A stretch of 64,000 nt of DNA from an uncultured Lachnospiraceae bacterium (GCA_948470335.1 CAOKOL010000005.1:1-64000); one strand, 5' to 3'; shown: positions 18,506 to 27,724, numbered from the stretch's first letter. The notes: generated by a model not told the origin, from the sequence alone. A program made the numbers and translations.

Positions 18506-20437
18506 TCAGCCCGGCAGTTCTTCCAGCTCCTCAAGCCAGAGCCGGCTGCATGCATCGCTTGGCATCCGCAGATCCCCTCTGGGGGATAAGGCCACGGAAC
18601 CCACTTTCGGTCCGTCAGGCAGGCAGGAGCGCTTAAACTGCTGACTGAAAAATCTGCGGTAAAACACTTTCAGCCATTTTATTATGGTCTTTCCGTCGTA
18701 TACGCCGTGAAAGGCCTTTTCTGCCATCCTGTAAATCTTCTGCGGATGGTATCCGAAACGCATCATATGATAAAGGAAAAAGTCATGAAGCTCATAGGGG
18801 CCTACCAGATCTTCCGTCTTCTGTGCGATCACTCCGTTTTCAGGCGGCAGAAGCTCCGGGCTGACCGGCGTGTCCAGAATGTCCAGAAGCACTTCCGACA
18901 GCGTCTGATCCTGACAGGTATCCGAATAATACCGCACCAGATGGCGCACCAGCGTTTTCGGCACCGAGGCATTTACACCGTACATGGACATGTGATCCCC
19001 ATTGTAGGTGGCCCAGCCCAGCGCCAGCTCCGACAGATCTCCGGTGCCCACCACCATGCCGTTATGCTGATTGGCCACATCCATCAGAATCTGGGTCCGC
19101 TCCCTGGCCTGGCTGTTCTCGTAAGTTACGTCATGCTTCTCCTGATCCTGCCCGATATCTTTAAAATGTACCGTCACCGCCTCCTGGATTCTGATTTCTT
19201 TCAGCGCGGCACCCAGCCGTTTCACCAGCGCACAGGCATTTCCGTAAGTTCTGTCCGTGGTGCCGAAACAGGGCATGGTAATCGCCAGGATATTCTGCCT
19301 GGGAATTTCCAGCATATCAAAAGCCCGCACCGTCACCAGCAGCGCCAGCGTGGAATCCAGGCCGCCGGATATGCCTACCACCGCCGATCTGCAATTCGTA
19401 TGCTCCAGCCGTTTTTTCAGTCCCATGGCCTGCAGCGCCAGGATTTCCTCACACCGCTTCTCTCTGTCTTTCTGATTGTCCGGCACAAAGGGCGCCGGAT
19501 CAATAAACCGTTCCAGTTCCAGATGCTCCGGCTCCAGATCGAAGAAAATCCGTCGGTATTCCGGGTCCTGGCTGACCTCAAAGCAGGTCATCCGCCGGCG
19601 TTCGCTCTGAATCCGCTCCAGATCTGCGTCCCCATATGCCGTCTCGTTCACAAATCTGGCGGACTGGGCCAAAAGGGTTCCGTTTTCCACGATCAGGTTA
19701 TGGCCGCTGAACACCAGGTCGGTGGTGGACTCCCCTTCCCCGGCGCTGGCATACAGATAGACGCATACCAGCTTGGCGGACTGTCCCTCAACCAGACTCC
19801 GGCGATACTGATCCTTCCCGGTCGTCTCGTCGCTGGCAGAGGCGTTCACAATCACCGTGGCGCCTGCCAGGGCATGGCGGATACTGGGAGAATCCGGCAT
19901 CCACACATCCTCGCACACCTCACCGCCGATTACCAGGCCGGGAAGCTGACGGCAGACAAACAGAATGTCCGTGCCAAAGGGAACGGTCTGCTCCTGCCCG
20001 TCCATATCCCGAACCCATACGTCCACCGGTTTCCGGTGACCCGGCCGGAAATATCTCGCCTCGTAAAACTCCGAATAATTGGGAATAAAGGTTTTGGGAA
20101 TCAGTCCGAGCACCCTTCCCCGGCTGACGGCCGCCATCACGTTGTACAGCTTTCCGTTGTGCTCCCAGGGAAGCCCCACGAAGCAGATCAGATCCATCTG
20201 CCTTGTCTCATGGGCCAGTACCATAAGCTGTTCTTTCGCCGCTTCCAGAAGGGGCGCCTGCAAAAACAAATCGCCGCAGGTGTAACCCGTCAGGCACAGC
20301 TCCGGAAATACGACCACTTTTGCCCTTCTTGCTGCCGCCTCTCCCATAACCGCGGCGATCCGCTCCCGGTTATAAACCGGGTCCGCCACTCTGATTTTCG
20401 GCGTCGCCGCCGCCATTCTGATAAATCCCTGTTCCAT
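18506..20437 (-). CDS. nadE: Glutamine-dependent NAD+ synthetase
   Basis: Makes NAD+ from deamido-NAD+, ATP and glutamine in the cytosol. The 643 residues contain an N-terminal nitrilase-type glutaminase (Glu46 in FPELCLTGY, Lys115 in IPKTFIPNY, Cys175 in GGEVCEDVW) that feeds ammonia to the C-terminal synthetase with the PP-loop SGGLDSTLAL (about 354) and GTGDLSELALGW. The fused form does not need free ammonia. GGAGG lies before the ATG. It follows the C39-like peptidase gene by 25 bp, so the two are probably cotranscribed from the promoter at 21476-21504. Confidence 0.96.
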   Translation of the reverse strand: MEQGFIRMAAATPKIRVADPVYNRERIAAVMGEAAARRAKVVVFPELCLTGYTCGDLFLQAPLLEAAKEQLMVLAHETRQMDLICFVGLPWEHNGKLYNVMAAVSRGRVLGLIPKTFIPNYSEFYEARYFRPGHRKPVDVWVRDMDGQEQTVPFGTDILFVCRQLPGLVIGGEVCEDVWMPDSPSIRHALAGATVIVNASASDETTGKDQYRRSLVEGQSAKLVCVYLYASAGEGESTTDLVFSGHNLIVENGTLLAQSARFVNETAYGDADLERIQSERRRMTCFEVSQDPEYRRIFFDLEPEHLELERFIDPAPFVPDNQKDREKRCEEILALQAMGLKKRLEHTNCRSAVVGISGGLDSTLALLVTVRAFDMLEIPRQNILAITMPCFGTTDRTYGNACALVKRLGAALKEIRIQEAVTVHFKDIGQDQEKHDVTYENSQARERTQILMDVANQHNGMVVGTGDLSELALGWATYNGDHMSMYGVNASVPKTLVRHLVRYYSDTCQDQTLSEVLLDILDTPVSPELLPPENGVIAQKTEDLVGPYELHDFFLYHMMRFGYHPQKIYRMAEKAFHGVYDGKTIIKWLKVFYRRFFSQQFKRSCLPDGPKVGSVALSPRGDLRMPSDACSRLWLEELEELPG

Positions 20438-20462
20438 TTTCGTCGCTCCTCCGTATGGTTAT

Positions 20463-21407
20463 TTATCCTTCATAATAAGCAATCAGTTCAAACACCGGAT
20501 ACTCGTCCAGAAACTGCTGCAGATTTGTCCGCTGGGTAGTCAGCGGATCATTAATCACAAAATCCTCCGGCCTGAATTCCGAGGCGTCGCCTCTGTAGCC
20601 GGTAATCAGAACCCAGTGGGGACTTCCGTTTCTGCGCTCCGCGCCGATCAGCACGGGCACGTCTTTATGAAGCTGCTCAAAGGCAATCTCCATAAAATGA
20701 TCTTCGTCGGCGGTTCTGGCATAGGTTTTGGGCCAGCCCATATCCCCGTTTTCATTGTACCAGAGCATATCCTCCATGGCATCGGGCAGGATCTCCGTCT
20801 GTGTCAGATAGGTCTTCGCCATCGCCATGCAGGTAGTGGTACAGCCGATGGCCTCCATGGTCTTTTTGGTGTCGCCGATCGTATTGGCCGCCCAGCGGGG
20901 GTCCGCCTGGAAATAGGCAGGCACATTTAGCTGTATCTTCGGATCTCCCGGCTCCTGAAACGTGATATAATCTCCGAAACAGTAGCCTGCTATCATCTCT
21001 CCCGTATAGGAATCCACTCCCGATGAAAAATAAAATCCGTTCTCCGCCGCTCCGTCTACGGTGATTTCCTGCCGATATACAAAAAACCCCAGAATCTCCG
21101 CTTCTTTATCAGGCGATCTGCGCACATTCAGCTTATTGTAGCTGGTAATCCATCCGGGCCGCTCTCCTGTATATTCCGCAGTTTCCTCCACGGCTTTTTT
21201 CCCCTCATTCCCTGCGATTTCTCCCAGCACTCTGCCGGCCCCCCAGCCGGCCTGAGCGTCGGACTGCTCCGGCTGCGCCATGGAAACCGCATCGTCCGTA
21301 TTCTGTTCCAGTGATATCCGCGGCCGTTTTATCAGCGCCACACTGAGAAGCAGCGCCATAATAAGCGCCAGCACCGCACCGCTCATGGTTTTTTCATCCA
21401 GTTTCAT
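20463..21407 (-). CDS. Secreted or membrane-anchored C39-like cysteine peptidase with SH3-like region
   Basis: The 314-residue protein has an N-terminal membrane segment (about 8-26), an SH3-like region (about 80-150, GWITSYNKLNVRRSPDKEAEI) that may bind the wall, and a C39-like papain-fold domain: QADPRWAANTIG, the nucleophile region IGCTTTCMAMAK (about 185-196), HWVLITGY (about 262) and INDP (about 284). That order of Cys, His and Asp is as expected for the family. Proteins of this type act on the cell surface and their substrates are unknown. It sits upstream of nadE in one unit, a pairing with no obvious functional logic. AAAGAGG precedes the start. Confidence 0.85.
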   Translation of the reverse strand: MKLDEKTMSGAVLALIMALLLSVALIKRPRISLEQNTDDAVSMAQPEQSDAQAGWGAGRVLGEIAGNEGKKAVEETAEYTGERPGWITSYNKLNVRRSPDKEAEILGFFVYRQEITVDGAAENGFYFSSGVDSYTGEMIAGYCFGDYITFQEPGDPKIQLNVPAYFQADPRWAANTIGDTKKTMEAIGCTTTCMAMAKTYLTQTEILPDAMEDMLWYNENGDMGWPKTYARTADEDHFMEIAFEQLHKDVPVLIGAERRNGSPHWVLITGYRGDASEFRPEDFVINDPLTTQRTNLQQFLDEYPVFELIAYYEG

Positions 21408-21475
21408 TTGTGCCTCTTTCTATGATCGTTCCGCAAAAAATAAACCGCTTAAAAACATTTATTTATAGCATTCCC

Positions 21476-21504
21476 ATTATAACCCATCCTTTATATTTGC
21501 GCAA
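21476..21504 (-). promoter_or_regulatory. Sigma-A promoter of the C39-peptidase/nadE unit
   Basis: TTGCGC (21499-21504) and TATAAT (21476-21481) with a 17-bp spacer on the minus strand, about 70 nt before the start codon. Confidence 0.7.
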
Positions 21505-21513
21505 CCGCCGTAT

Positions 21514-21551
21514 GAAAAACTCCCCCGTCGCCGTCAAAGGTCAGGGGGAGT
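21514..21551 (-). terminator. Rho-independent terminator of sigE
   Basis: Arms ACTCCCCC (21519-21526) and GGGGGAGT (21544-21551), extended inward by further pairs, are followed on the minus strand by TTTTTC. It closes the spoIIGA-sigE unit. Confidence 0.85.
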
Positions 21552-21575
21552 AATTGAAGGGCCGTGCAGGCCGGT

Positions 21576-22316
21576 TCACTGAAACCGGACAATCTCTTTT
21601 TTCAGCCTTTTGATAATTTTCTTTTCCAGCCTGGATATGTATGACTGGGAGATTCCCAGAAGATCCGCTACTTCCTTTTGGGTCATCTCGCCGCCGTCGT
21701 CCCGGTTCAGTCCGAACCGCAGCTCCACGATGGTTTTCTCCCGGTCGCTTAAAGTATCAATGGCGGAATTCAGCAGGTTCCGCTCCACCTCATCCTCGAT
21801 ATCTTTGTAGATCACATCCTCGTCGGTTCCCAGAATATCGGAGAGCAGCAGCTCATTGCCGTCCCAGTCCACATTCAGCGGCTCGTCGATGGACACCTCC
21901 ATCCTGGTCTTGCTGTTTTTCCGCAGATACATCAGGATCTCATTTTCAATGCACCGGGAGGCATACGTGGCCAGCTTGATATTTTTCGAGCTGTTGAAGG
22001 TGTTGATGGCTTTGATTAAGCCGATTGTCCCTATGGAAATCAGGTCCTCCACACCGATCCCCGTATTATCAAATTTCTTTGCGATATAGACCACCAGCCG
22101 CAGGTTATGCTCGATCAGCATGGATTTTGCCTCCTGGTCCCAGTCGGTCCCAAGTCTTGCGATTTCCTGAGCCTCCCGCTGGGTATCCAGAGGAGCCGGC
22201 AATATATCGCTTCCGCCTATGTAATGCACTTCGTTCCGTCCGTTCAGAAACACATTCCTGAACGTAGGAACCAGCTTAAACTGAAAACGCTTTGGTACAG
22301 ATACTTTGATAACCAT
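21576..22316 (-). CDS. sigE: RNA polymerase sporulation sigma factor SigE
   Basis: Early mother-cell sigma factor, made as an inactive precursor. The 246-residue protein has a short N-terminal pro-segment ([15 protein letters not shown]), regions 2.1-2.4 ([53 protein letters not shown]) and region 4 with helix-turn-helix ([23 protein letters not shown]). The ATG at 22316 is taken because AGGGGG precedes it and it gives the usual length; a longer frame reaches into spoIIGA. It follows spoIIGA by 13 bp. In many clostridia sigG comes next, but here a terminator and an unrelated peptidase follow. Confidence 0.96.
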   Translation of the reverse strand: MVIKVSVPKRFQFKLVPTFRNVFLNGRNEVHYIGGSDILPAPLDTQREAQEIARLGTDWDQEAKSMLIEHNLRLVVYIAKKFDNTGIGVEDLISIGTIGLIKAINTFNSSKNIKLATYASRCIENEILMYLRKNSKTRMEVSIDEPLNVDWDGNELLLSDILGTDEDVIYKDIEDEVERNLLNSAIDTLSDREKTIVELRFGLNRDDGGEMTQKEVADLLGISQSYISRLEKKIIKRLKKEIVRFQ

Positions 22317-22329
22317 ATGAAACCCCCTG

Positions 22330-23175
22330 TTATTTATTGCAGACTGAACGCCCTGCCGCTCCATCCTCTGCCAGTATATCCGGGTGGAGGATCATCTGAT
22401 AGCGGCCCTGGCGGTTTAACGGATCCGGCGAAAGGGCAATGAAAGGTTTATAACGCCGGTACACCCGTTCCGACAGCACAATCACGATTTCATCCGCCGT
22501 AAAGCCCTTTAAGAGCCCATCTGTTTTCCCTACGCTGTGATAAGGCACATACAAAAAATTCTGATCTTCGGAAAAAAATCCTTTCAGACTGTCTTCCCAG
22601 ACAATCTGCACCGGCCTGCCCTGATAGGGATCATAAAGCTGATTCCCCGTATCCACAAACCCGGTAAGCCCGATGCTTTTTCCCCGGTAATAAAGAGTCA
22701 CCCGGCAGAGCTGCCGCTGTACGCTCTGATACCTCCAGAACAGCTTTCCTCCCTTTCTGACGGCGGCTCCGCCGATTCCGATCACCGGAAATAATATATA
22801 AGAAGGAACCCCTCCCCTTTGCATGTAATAACCCGCTCCGGTATGGTAGTAAACCAGATTCACCAGTCCTGACAGAAAAAAAGACAGGCCCAGCAGAAAA
22901 AAGCTCATAAAAAAAATGGCCTTTATGTTCCGCTCCCGAAAAGCCAGGGCCGTCATCCCCATAGCCGCCGCCGCACTGCCGGTCAGCTCCATCCACCCCG
23001 GCATCACCACGGTCACGGCCACACAGGCCCAGACCGCTCCCGCCAGAGCTCCGGCACACAGCCGGCTCCATCTGCATGCTTTTCGCAAAATTCCCCGCAG
23101 AAGGGATAAAAGCAGCAGATCCATCATAAAATTCACCAGAAACACCAGATCTATGTATACAGTCTCATAAAACAT
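22330..23175 (-). CDS. spoIIGA: Sigma-E processing peptidase SpoIIGA
   Basis: Membrane-embedded aspartic protease that removes the pro-sequence of SigE after septation. The 281-residue protein has about five N-terminal membrane helices (from [17 protein letters not shown]) and a C-terminal cytoplasmic protease-like domain with the active-site motif [12 protein letters not shown]. The ATG at 23175 fits the family start ([12 protein letters not shown]); a frame extending to 23268 would add residues encoded by palindromic leader DNA. It is cotranscribed with sigE, its substrate, with 13 bp between them. The promoter (23336-23369) suggests Spo0A control. Confidence 0.95.
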   Translation of the reverse strand: MFYETVYIDLVFLVNFMMDLLLLSLLRGILRKACRWSRLCAGALAGAVWACVAVTVVMPGWMELTGSAAAAMGMTALAFRERNIKAIFFMSFFLLGLSFFLSGLVNLVYYHTGAGYYMQRGGVPSYILFPVIGIGGAAVRKGGKLFWRYQSVQRQLCRVTLYYRGKSIGLTGFVDTGNQLYDPYQGRPVQIVWEDSLKGFFSEDQNFLYVPYHSVGKTDGLLKGFTADEIVIVLSERVYRRYKPFIALSPDPLNRQGRYQMILHPDILAEDGAAGRSVCNK

Positions 23176-23190
23176 ATATGCCGCCTCTGC

Positions 23191-23208
23191 CGGTACGCCG
23201 GCGTACCG
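23191..23208 (-). other. Perfect 18-bp palindrome in the spoIIGA leader
   Basis: CGGTACGCCGGCGTACCG is its own reverse complement and lies about 16 nt upstream of the spoIIGA start, next to the ribosome binding site. It could bind a dimeric regulator or fold as a hairpin limiting translation. Confidence 0.6.
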
Positions 23209-23219
23209 CAAGAATACCC

Positions 23220-23291
23220 CCGCAGACGCAGAGGAAACTGTCACTTGAAAGCGACGCGTCTGCGGCACAGAAGTCCTGTTAAGCAGGATTC
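23220..23291 (-). other. Leader hairpins upstream of spoIIGA
   Basis: CCGCAGACGC (23220-23229) pairs with GCGTCTGCGG (23256-23265), a 10-bp stem with a 26-nt loop. A second stem, AGTCCTG/CAGGATT, follows at about 23272-23291. With the palindrome at 23191 this makes a 150-nt leader with three hairpins. No T-run follows on the minus strand, so termination is not evident. Known function: none that I recognise. Confidence 0.55.
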
Positions 23292-23335
23292 TTCATTTCT
23301 CTGTAAGCCGTCGGTACTGTGGTGTACTGGAACTT

Positions 23336-23369
23336 ATTATAGAGAAGTATGCATTATATTTATGTCAAA
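23336..23369 (-). promoter_or_regulatory. spoIIG-type promoter with Spo0A-like box
   Basis: TTGACA (23363-23368) and TATAAT (23336-23341) are 21 bp apart on the minus strand, too far for a plain sigma-A promoter. The Bacillus subtilis spoIIG promoter is known for the same kind of over-long spacer (22 bp), which Spo0A overcomes by binding at the -35 region. On the plus strand the box TGTCAAA (23363-23369) matches the Spo0A core TGNCGAA at six of seven positions and overlaps the -35. The 284 bp from 23370 to 23653 hold no gene I can support. Confidence 0.55.
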
Positions 23370-23653
23370 AACGGGGAGCCAGACACCATAATTGATCGTT
23401 CTAATCAGCGGTTTTTTCCCCTCTTTTCTCCTGTTTTGCCCTTTCCCTCTCTCTTTCGGCGGCAATGGCTGTTACACGACAGCAAGGGAAACAGAAACAG
23501 ACCGAAACCATTCGAAAATGTCAGAATAAGAATAAAACAGACCTTTTTCCCTAAATGACAGCAAAAAAAATACGGCGTACGACCGTATTCTTTATGAACC
23601 CCAACGATGCGCATAAACCAGAATCCTGTTTTGCGGGATTCCGCGCCATAATA

Positions 23654-23692
23654 CAAAAAAACAGCCTTTCATATTACTGAAAAGCTGTTTTT
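23654..23692 (-). terminator. Rho-independent terminator of ftsZ
   Basis: AAACAGC (23659-23665) and GCTGTTT (23684-23690), extended by further A-T pairs, followed by T residues on the minus strand, 21 nt after the ftsZ stop. Confidence 0.8.
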
Positions 23693-23713
23693 CATCCTGA
23701 TCGCTGTTTCTTT

Positions 23714-24901
23714 CTACCTTCTCGTCAAAAACGTAGGAATCTTGATGGTTTTTTCCTCCACTGTCGACTGCGGCGCTTTCACCGGAGCAGGGTTATATGT
23801 AGGAACCGTATTGAAAGGAGGCTGTTCTGCCGGCTGCTGTTGTCCTGCCTGTCCCGTCTGTCCGGCTGTCAGCCCGGCCTGTCCGCCTGCCGGCTGCTGC
23901 TTGGGAATCCGGAAATCGGCCATCGCCTTTGCCACCGGCGAATTCTCACCGTAAGTCTCAATGCCTGTGGCAATCACGGTAATCGTCACCTCATCGTTAT
24001 AAGACTCGTCGAATCTGGCGCCGAAGATAATATTCGCACTGTCGCCGGCCAGATCCTGGACATAGCTGGCGGCGTCATTGGCCTCCATCAGAGAAACCTC
24101 GCCGGTTATATTGATAATCACATGGCTGGCGCCCTCGATCGTCGTCTCCAGCAGCGGACTGGCTACCGCCTGCTTCACGGCATCCAGCGCTTTCTCGTCG
24201 CCCTTGCCGTGGCCGATTCCGATATGGGCCACACCCTTGTCCGTCATAACTGTCTGGATATCCGCAAAGTCCAGGTTAATCAGCGACGGCACATTAATCA
24301 GATCCGTAATGCCCTGCACGGCCTGCTGCAGTACCTCGTCCGCTTTTTTCAGCGCTTCCGGCATCGTGGTACGTCTGTCTACAATCTCCAGCAGCTTATC
24401 ATTGGGGATCACGATCAGCGTATCCACATTATCCTTTAATTTATCAATTCCGTTCAGAGCGTTGGTCATACGGGTTCTGGCTTCGAACCGGAAAGGCTTG
24501 GTCACCACGCCTACCGTCAGGATGCCCATGTTTTTCGCAAGCCTGGCCACCACCGGCGCGGCTCCTGTCCCCGTACCGCCGCCCATGCCTGCGGTGACGA
24601 ACACCATATCCGCCCCTTTTATGGCCGCTTCCAGATCCTCAATGCTTTCCTCGGCGGCTTTCTCGCCCACCTCAGGCTTGGCGCCTGCCCCCAGCCCCTT
24701 CGTCAGCTTTTCTCCGATCTGGATCGCCGTAGGCGCCTTGCAGCGTTTCAGCACCTGGTAGTCCGTATTGACGCCGATAAACTCCACGCCCATAATATTT
24801 TCTTCCACCATACGGTTTACCGCGTTGTTTCCTGCTCCGCCCACGCCGATAACAATAATTTTCGCCGCATTCTCTGATTCGTTTATCTTAATTTCGAGCA
24901 C
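23714..24901 (-). CDS. ftsZ: Cell division protein FtsZ
   Basis: Tubulin-like GTPase that forms the division ring. The 395-residue protein has [12 protein letters not shown] near the N-terminus, the tubulin signature [10 protein letters not shown] (about 107-116), the T7 loop [11 protein letters not shown], a Gln/Pro/Ala-rich spacer (about 325-380) and the conserved C-terminal peptide ([10 protein letters not shown]) that binds FtsA and other partners. It starts with GTG behind a strong AAGGAGGG. It stands alone with its own promoter and terminator, upstream of spoIIGA-sigE as in many clostridia; ftsA and ftsQ are not beside it. Confidence 0.98.
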   Translation of the reverse strand: MLEIKINESENAAKIIVIGVGGAGNNAVNRMVEENIMGVEFIGVNTDYQVLKRCKAPTAIQIGEKLTKGLGAGAKPEVGEKAAEESIEDLEAAIKGADMVFVTAGMGGGTGTGAAPVVARLAKNMGILTVGVVTKPFRFEARTRMTNALNGIDKLKDNVDTLIVIPNDKLLEIVDRRTTMPEALKKADEVLQQAVQGITDLINVPSLINLDFADIQTVMTDKGVAHIGIGHGKGDEKALDAVKQAVASPLLETTIEGASHVIINITGEVSLMEANDAASYVQDLAGDSANIIFGARFDESYNDEVTITVIATGIETYGENSPVAKAMADFRIPKQQPAGGQAGLTAGQTGQAGQQQPAEQPPFNTVPTYNPAPVKAPQSTVEEKTIKIPTFLTRR

Positions 24902-24954
24902 AAGAAGCCCTCCTTCTTCCCTTAATTACAAATACGCTCTCCCTTTAAGTTCTC

Positions 24955-24983
24955 ATTATACAATAATATGTGATATTTGTAAA
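24955..24983 (-). promoter_or_regulatory. Sigma-A promoter of ftsZ
   Basis: TTTACA (24978-24983) and TATAAT (24955-24960) with a 17-bp spacer on the minus strand, about 54 nt before the GTG. The AT-rich rest of the gap to 25233 holds the divergent promoter region of the next gene and nothing else I can identify. Confidence 0.75.
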
Positions 24984-25233
24984 TTAATCAACCGGTATTT
25001 TCGTTTTTTTCTTTCCAGTTCTTACAATTCTGACAATTCACGGAACACATGTTTTATTGCGGATTCTCACTGTTATTACTTTACCACAGCACATTCAAAA
25101 ATTCAATATTCTTCAGACGTCTTTCATCCCATCCGCTCATATAAAAAACTGTCGGTACAGATAGGTAGATTTCTTCTGGATTTTTTTATTCAAATAAGAT
25201 ATGATAATAAACAGAAAGGAGAATTTTTAATTT

Positions 25234-25839
25234 ATGAGCGAACAATATAAATATGAAGAAGAATGCTGTTGCGGGCATCATCACGGAGAAGATGAAAGCT
25301 GCGGCTGCGGACATCACCACGAGGAAGGGGAAGGCTGCGGCTGTGAGCACCATCAGGAAGGAGAAAACTGCGGCTGCGAACATCATCATGAAGACGGCGA
25401 GGGCTGCGGCTGCGGGCATCACCATGAAGACGGCGAAGGCTGCGGCTGCGGGCACCATCACCACGGCGGGCAGCAGGCCCAGGAAGCCCCCTATGTGGTT
25501 CAGGGACAGATGCTCGGAACCTCTGCCGTGACTACCAGTACAGTAACGGTTATGGCAAAATATACCGAGATCGAAGATCTGGCAAAAAAAGAGCTGCAGG
25601 GCCTTGCCGACTGGGTACTCGGCCGAAACGGCTCTATCATCCAGATGAAATCGGCCATGGTGGCCATCCACAGCACCATGCTGGCCATGACCGAGGACGG
25701 CAAAAAAATGGATACCATTGTGCCCGAAAAAGAGGAAATCCGCGTACAGTTTGTTATGATGACAGACCACATTCCGATGGAAGATTTAAAAGCACAGCTA
25801 AAAGAACTCTGCGAGAGAATACTGAGCGCCGCTCAGTAA
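25234..25839 (+). CDS. YlbF-like protein with N-terminal His/Cys repeat tail
   Basis: The 201-residue protein has two parts. Residues 10-83 hold six tandem units of about 12 residues, each C-G/C-C-x-H-H-x followed by an acidic linker (EDGEG and variants), giving about 12 Cys and 17 His. The rest (about 95-200) is predicted helical (MAKYTEIEDLAKKELQGLADWV, IQMKSAMVAIHSTMLAM) and resembles the YlbF/YmcA family, although the match is by eye. CxCxHHH tracts suggest binding of zinc, nickel or copper; that is inference. AAAGGAG lies 12 nt from the ATG, which is long. It is divergent from ftsZ and ends in a strong bidirectional terminator. Confidence 0.75.
   Translation: MSEQYKYEEECCCGHHHGEDESCGCGHHHEEGEGCGCEHHQEGENCGCEHHHEDGEGCGCGHHHEDGEGCGCGHHHHGGQQAQEAPYVVQGQMLGTSAVTTSTVTVMAKYTEIEDLAKKELQGLADWVLGRNGSIIQMKSAMVAIHSTMLAMTEDGKKMDTIVPEKEEIRVQFVMMTDHIPMEDLKAQLKELCERILSAAQ
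25270..25475 (+). repeat. Tandem repeats encoding the CxCxHHH units
   Basis: About six 33-36-bp direct repeats (core GGCTGCGGCTGCG followed by CATCATCAC-type codons) within the gene. Units 4 and 5 are nearly identical, as expected for unequal crossover or slippage, so copy number may vary between strains. Confidence 0.75.
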
Positions 25840-25848
25840 TTCTCGTAA

Positions 25849-25890
25849 AACCGACAAAATGCACACGGCGCATTTTGTCGGTTCTTTTTT
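25849..25890. terminator. Bidirectional terminator between the YlbF-like gene and the cyclase
   Basis: A 14-bp perfect stem (AACCGACAAAATGC with its complement at 25870-25883) is flanked by CTTTTTT on the plus strand and TTTTAC on the minus strand, serving both convergent genes. It touches the cyclase stop codon. Confidence 0.85.
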
Positions 25891-27724
25891 ACACCTGGCT
25901 TCCTGCTTCCGGTTCCGTCAGAATCCCATCCAGCGTCAGAACCTCAAACCCTTCTTTCTTTCCTTTCAGCCGTACCGTTCCACCCAGAGAAGTCACCGCA
26001 ATACGTCCCTCCAGGGCGTCGGCCACGGACCGGGAAATATAAACCGTGCCGCCGGGAGCATTGGCTTCCAGACGGGCGGCGGTGTTTACCGTATCTCCGA
26101 TCGCCGTGTAATCCATGCGCCGGGGCGATCCGATATTGCCCACAACCGCCTCTCCCAGATGAATTCCGATACCGAAGGAAACGGTCCTTCCATATTGCCG
26201 CACAAGCTCCTCGGAAAGAGCCCGTGAACCCTCCACCATATCCATGGCGGCCCGGGCCGCATGCATGACATAATCCTTCTGAGGCAGCGGCGCCCCCCAA
26301 AACGCCATGGCGGCATCCCCCACGAATTTATCCAGCGTACCGCCATTTTTCAGAATACAATCGGAAATCAGCGTCAGATAACGGTTCAGAATCTCCACCA
26401 CCTGCTCCGGCTTTAACAGTTCGGACATGGGCGTAAATCCCCGTACATCCACAAACAGCACCGCAATGGACGTCAGCCTGCCGCCCAGAGAAAGGAACTG
26501 AGTTCCTTCCTTTAAAATCTCCTCCACGATCTCCGGCGCCACATAGCGGCGGAAGGTGTTGGTAACCCGCTGCCGTTCCAGCGCCGCCTGTACATAATTC
26601 ACGGCAAGACAGCCGGCATACAGGATCGTCAGTCCCACCGGAACCCACAGCACATGAAGGATCCGGCCGCTGCCGTATAAAACTGCGCAAAACAATACAA
26701 AGCCGCCGCTCATCCCCAGCCAGAGCAGAGCAGACACCCGCACACGGAACTTCCGGAAAGCCATAAATCCGGCCCATAGAAGGAAAAACAGAATCACCAA
26801 CTGTATCCCGTCAGATACCTCCTGCTTATACTCGCCCCACAGCAGCGCCTGAATGGCATTGGCCTGATATTCCACGCCGTACATCGGACGGGCGTGATCG
26901 ATGGCGGTCATATAACTGTCCTGGAGTCCTGCCGCATAGGGCCCGATCAGGACGATTTTTCCGTTGAAATATTCCGGCGAAACCGCCCCCGACAGCACGT
27001 CCGCTATGGAAATCTCCTCGATGTCTCCCGGCTGACCGCAGAAAGGCAGATACCAGAACCCCTGACTGCTGACCGGCGGTTCCGTCACGGCACCCTCCGG
27101 ATATTTCCGGGCAACCGCCAGCGCCAGGGAAGGAATACGCCTGCCGTCAGGCATATCCAGATACAGAAGATGATGGCGCAGAATACCGTCGCTGTCCATC
27201 ATGGCATTGATATGGCCCTGTCCGGCCGCTTTTTGCAGCGCCTCATAAGGTTCGTCGAAAGCGGTAACGGAAAAAGTATTTAAGGCATACTCTCCCTCCT
27301 GCTCCACCAGAGTGCTCCCAAATTCCGCCGCACAGGCCACAAACACATTTCCGTACCGCCCCGCCGCTTCCGAAAGCATCCTGTCCTCCTCCGGATCAGA
27401 CTCACCGCCATACAGCACATCCACGCCGATCACCGCCGGGCGGCAGTCCTCCGAGACATTCAGCGCATCCAGCGTCCGGGCCATCAGCTTTCTGCCCCAC
27501 TGCTGATAAGGACCATATTCCTCCAAAGCCTTCTGATCTATTCCCACCAGCACAATCTCCCCGTCAGCAGCCGACCGCCGCTGATACAGCAAATCCGAAA
27601 GAATCTGATCCGGCCTTCTGAGAACTCCCAGCCCCGCCAAAAGCGTCAGCAACCCCGCCAGAACCGCTCCGACTGCCGCTTTTTTCAGCCGGTTGTTTCT
27701 TATCAATCTGTTTTCCGAATCCAT
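25889..27724 (-). CDS. CHASE2-domain class III adenylate/guanylate cyclase
   Basis: The 611-residue protein has an N-terminal membrane helix (about 15-35), a CHASE2 extracellular sensor (about 40-290, with the typical EIVLVGIDQKALEEYGPYQQWGR and IVLIGPYAAGLQD), three membrane helices (about 305-375) and a cyclase domain (about 405-585). The cyclase keeps the metal-binding aspartate in VLFVDVRGFTPMSE (about 424), FVGDAAMAFWG, and YTAIGDTVNTAARLEA (about 540). It should convert ATP or GTP to a cyclic nucleotide in response to an outside signal. Substrate choice is not certain by eye. Such receptors are common in cyanobacteria and proteobacteria and less so in Clostridia. The start follows AAAGGGG; a palindromic repeat (27750-27793) lies in its leader. 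Confidence 0.93.
   Translation of the reverse strand: MDSENRLIRNNRLKKAAVGAVLAGLLTLLAGLGVLRRPDQILSDLLYQRRSAADGEIVLVGIDQKALEEYGPYQQWGRKLMARTLDALNVSEDCRPAVIGVDVLYGGESDPEEDRMLSEAAGRYGNVFVACAAEFGSTLVEQEGEYALNTFSVTAFDEPYEALQKAAGQGHINAMMDSDGILRHHLLYLDMPDGRRIPSLALAVARKYPEGAVTEPPVSSQGFWYLPFCGQPGDIEEISIADVLSGAVSPEYFNGKIVLIGPYAAGLQDSYMTAIDHARPMYGVEYQANAIQALLWGEYKQEVSDGIQLVILFFLLWAGFMAFRKFRVRVSALLWLGMSGGFVLFCAVLYGSGRILHVLWVPVGLTILYAGCLAVNYVQAALERQRVTNTFRRYVAPEIVEEILKEGTQFLSLGGRLTSIAVLFVDVRGFTPMSELLKPEQVVEILNRYLTLISDCILKNGGTLDKFVGDAAMAFWGAPLPQKDYVMHAARAAMDMVEGSRALSEELVRQYGRTVSFGIGIHLGEAVVGNIGSPRRMDYTAIGDTVNTAARLEANAPGGTVYISRSVADALEGRIAVTSLGGTVRLKGKKEGFEVLTLDGILTEPEAGSQV

Noticed and set aside
18707..20539. 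610-codon plus-strand frame opposite nadE
   Set aside because: It is a shadow of the GC-rich nadE gene; no ribosome site or recognisable domains.
23349..23656. Short frames on both strands between spoIIGA and ftsZ
   Set aside because: No ribosome sites, basic composition and no resemblance to known proteins.
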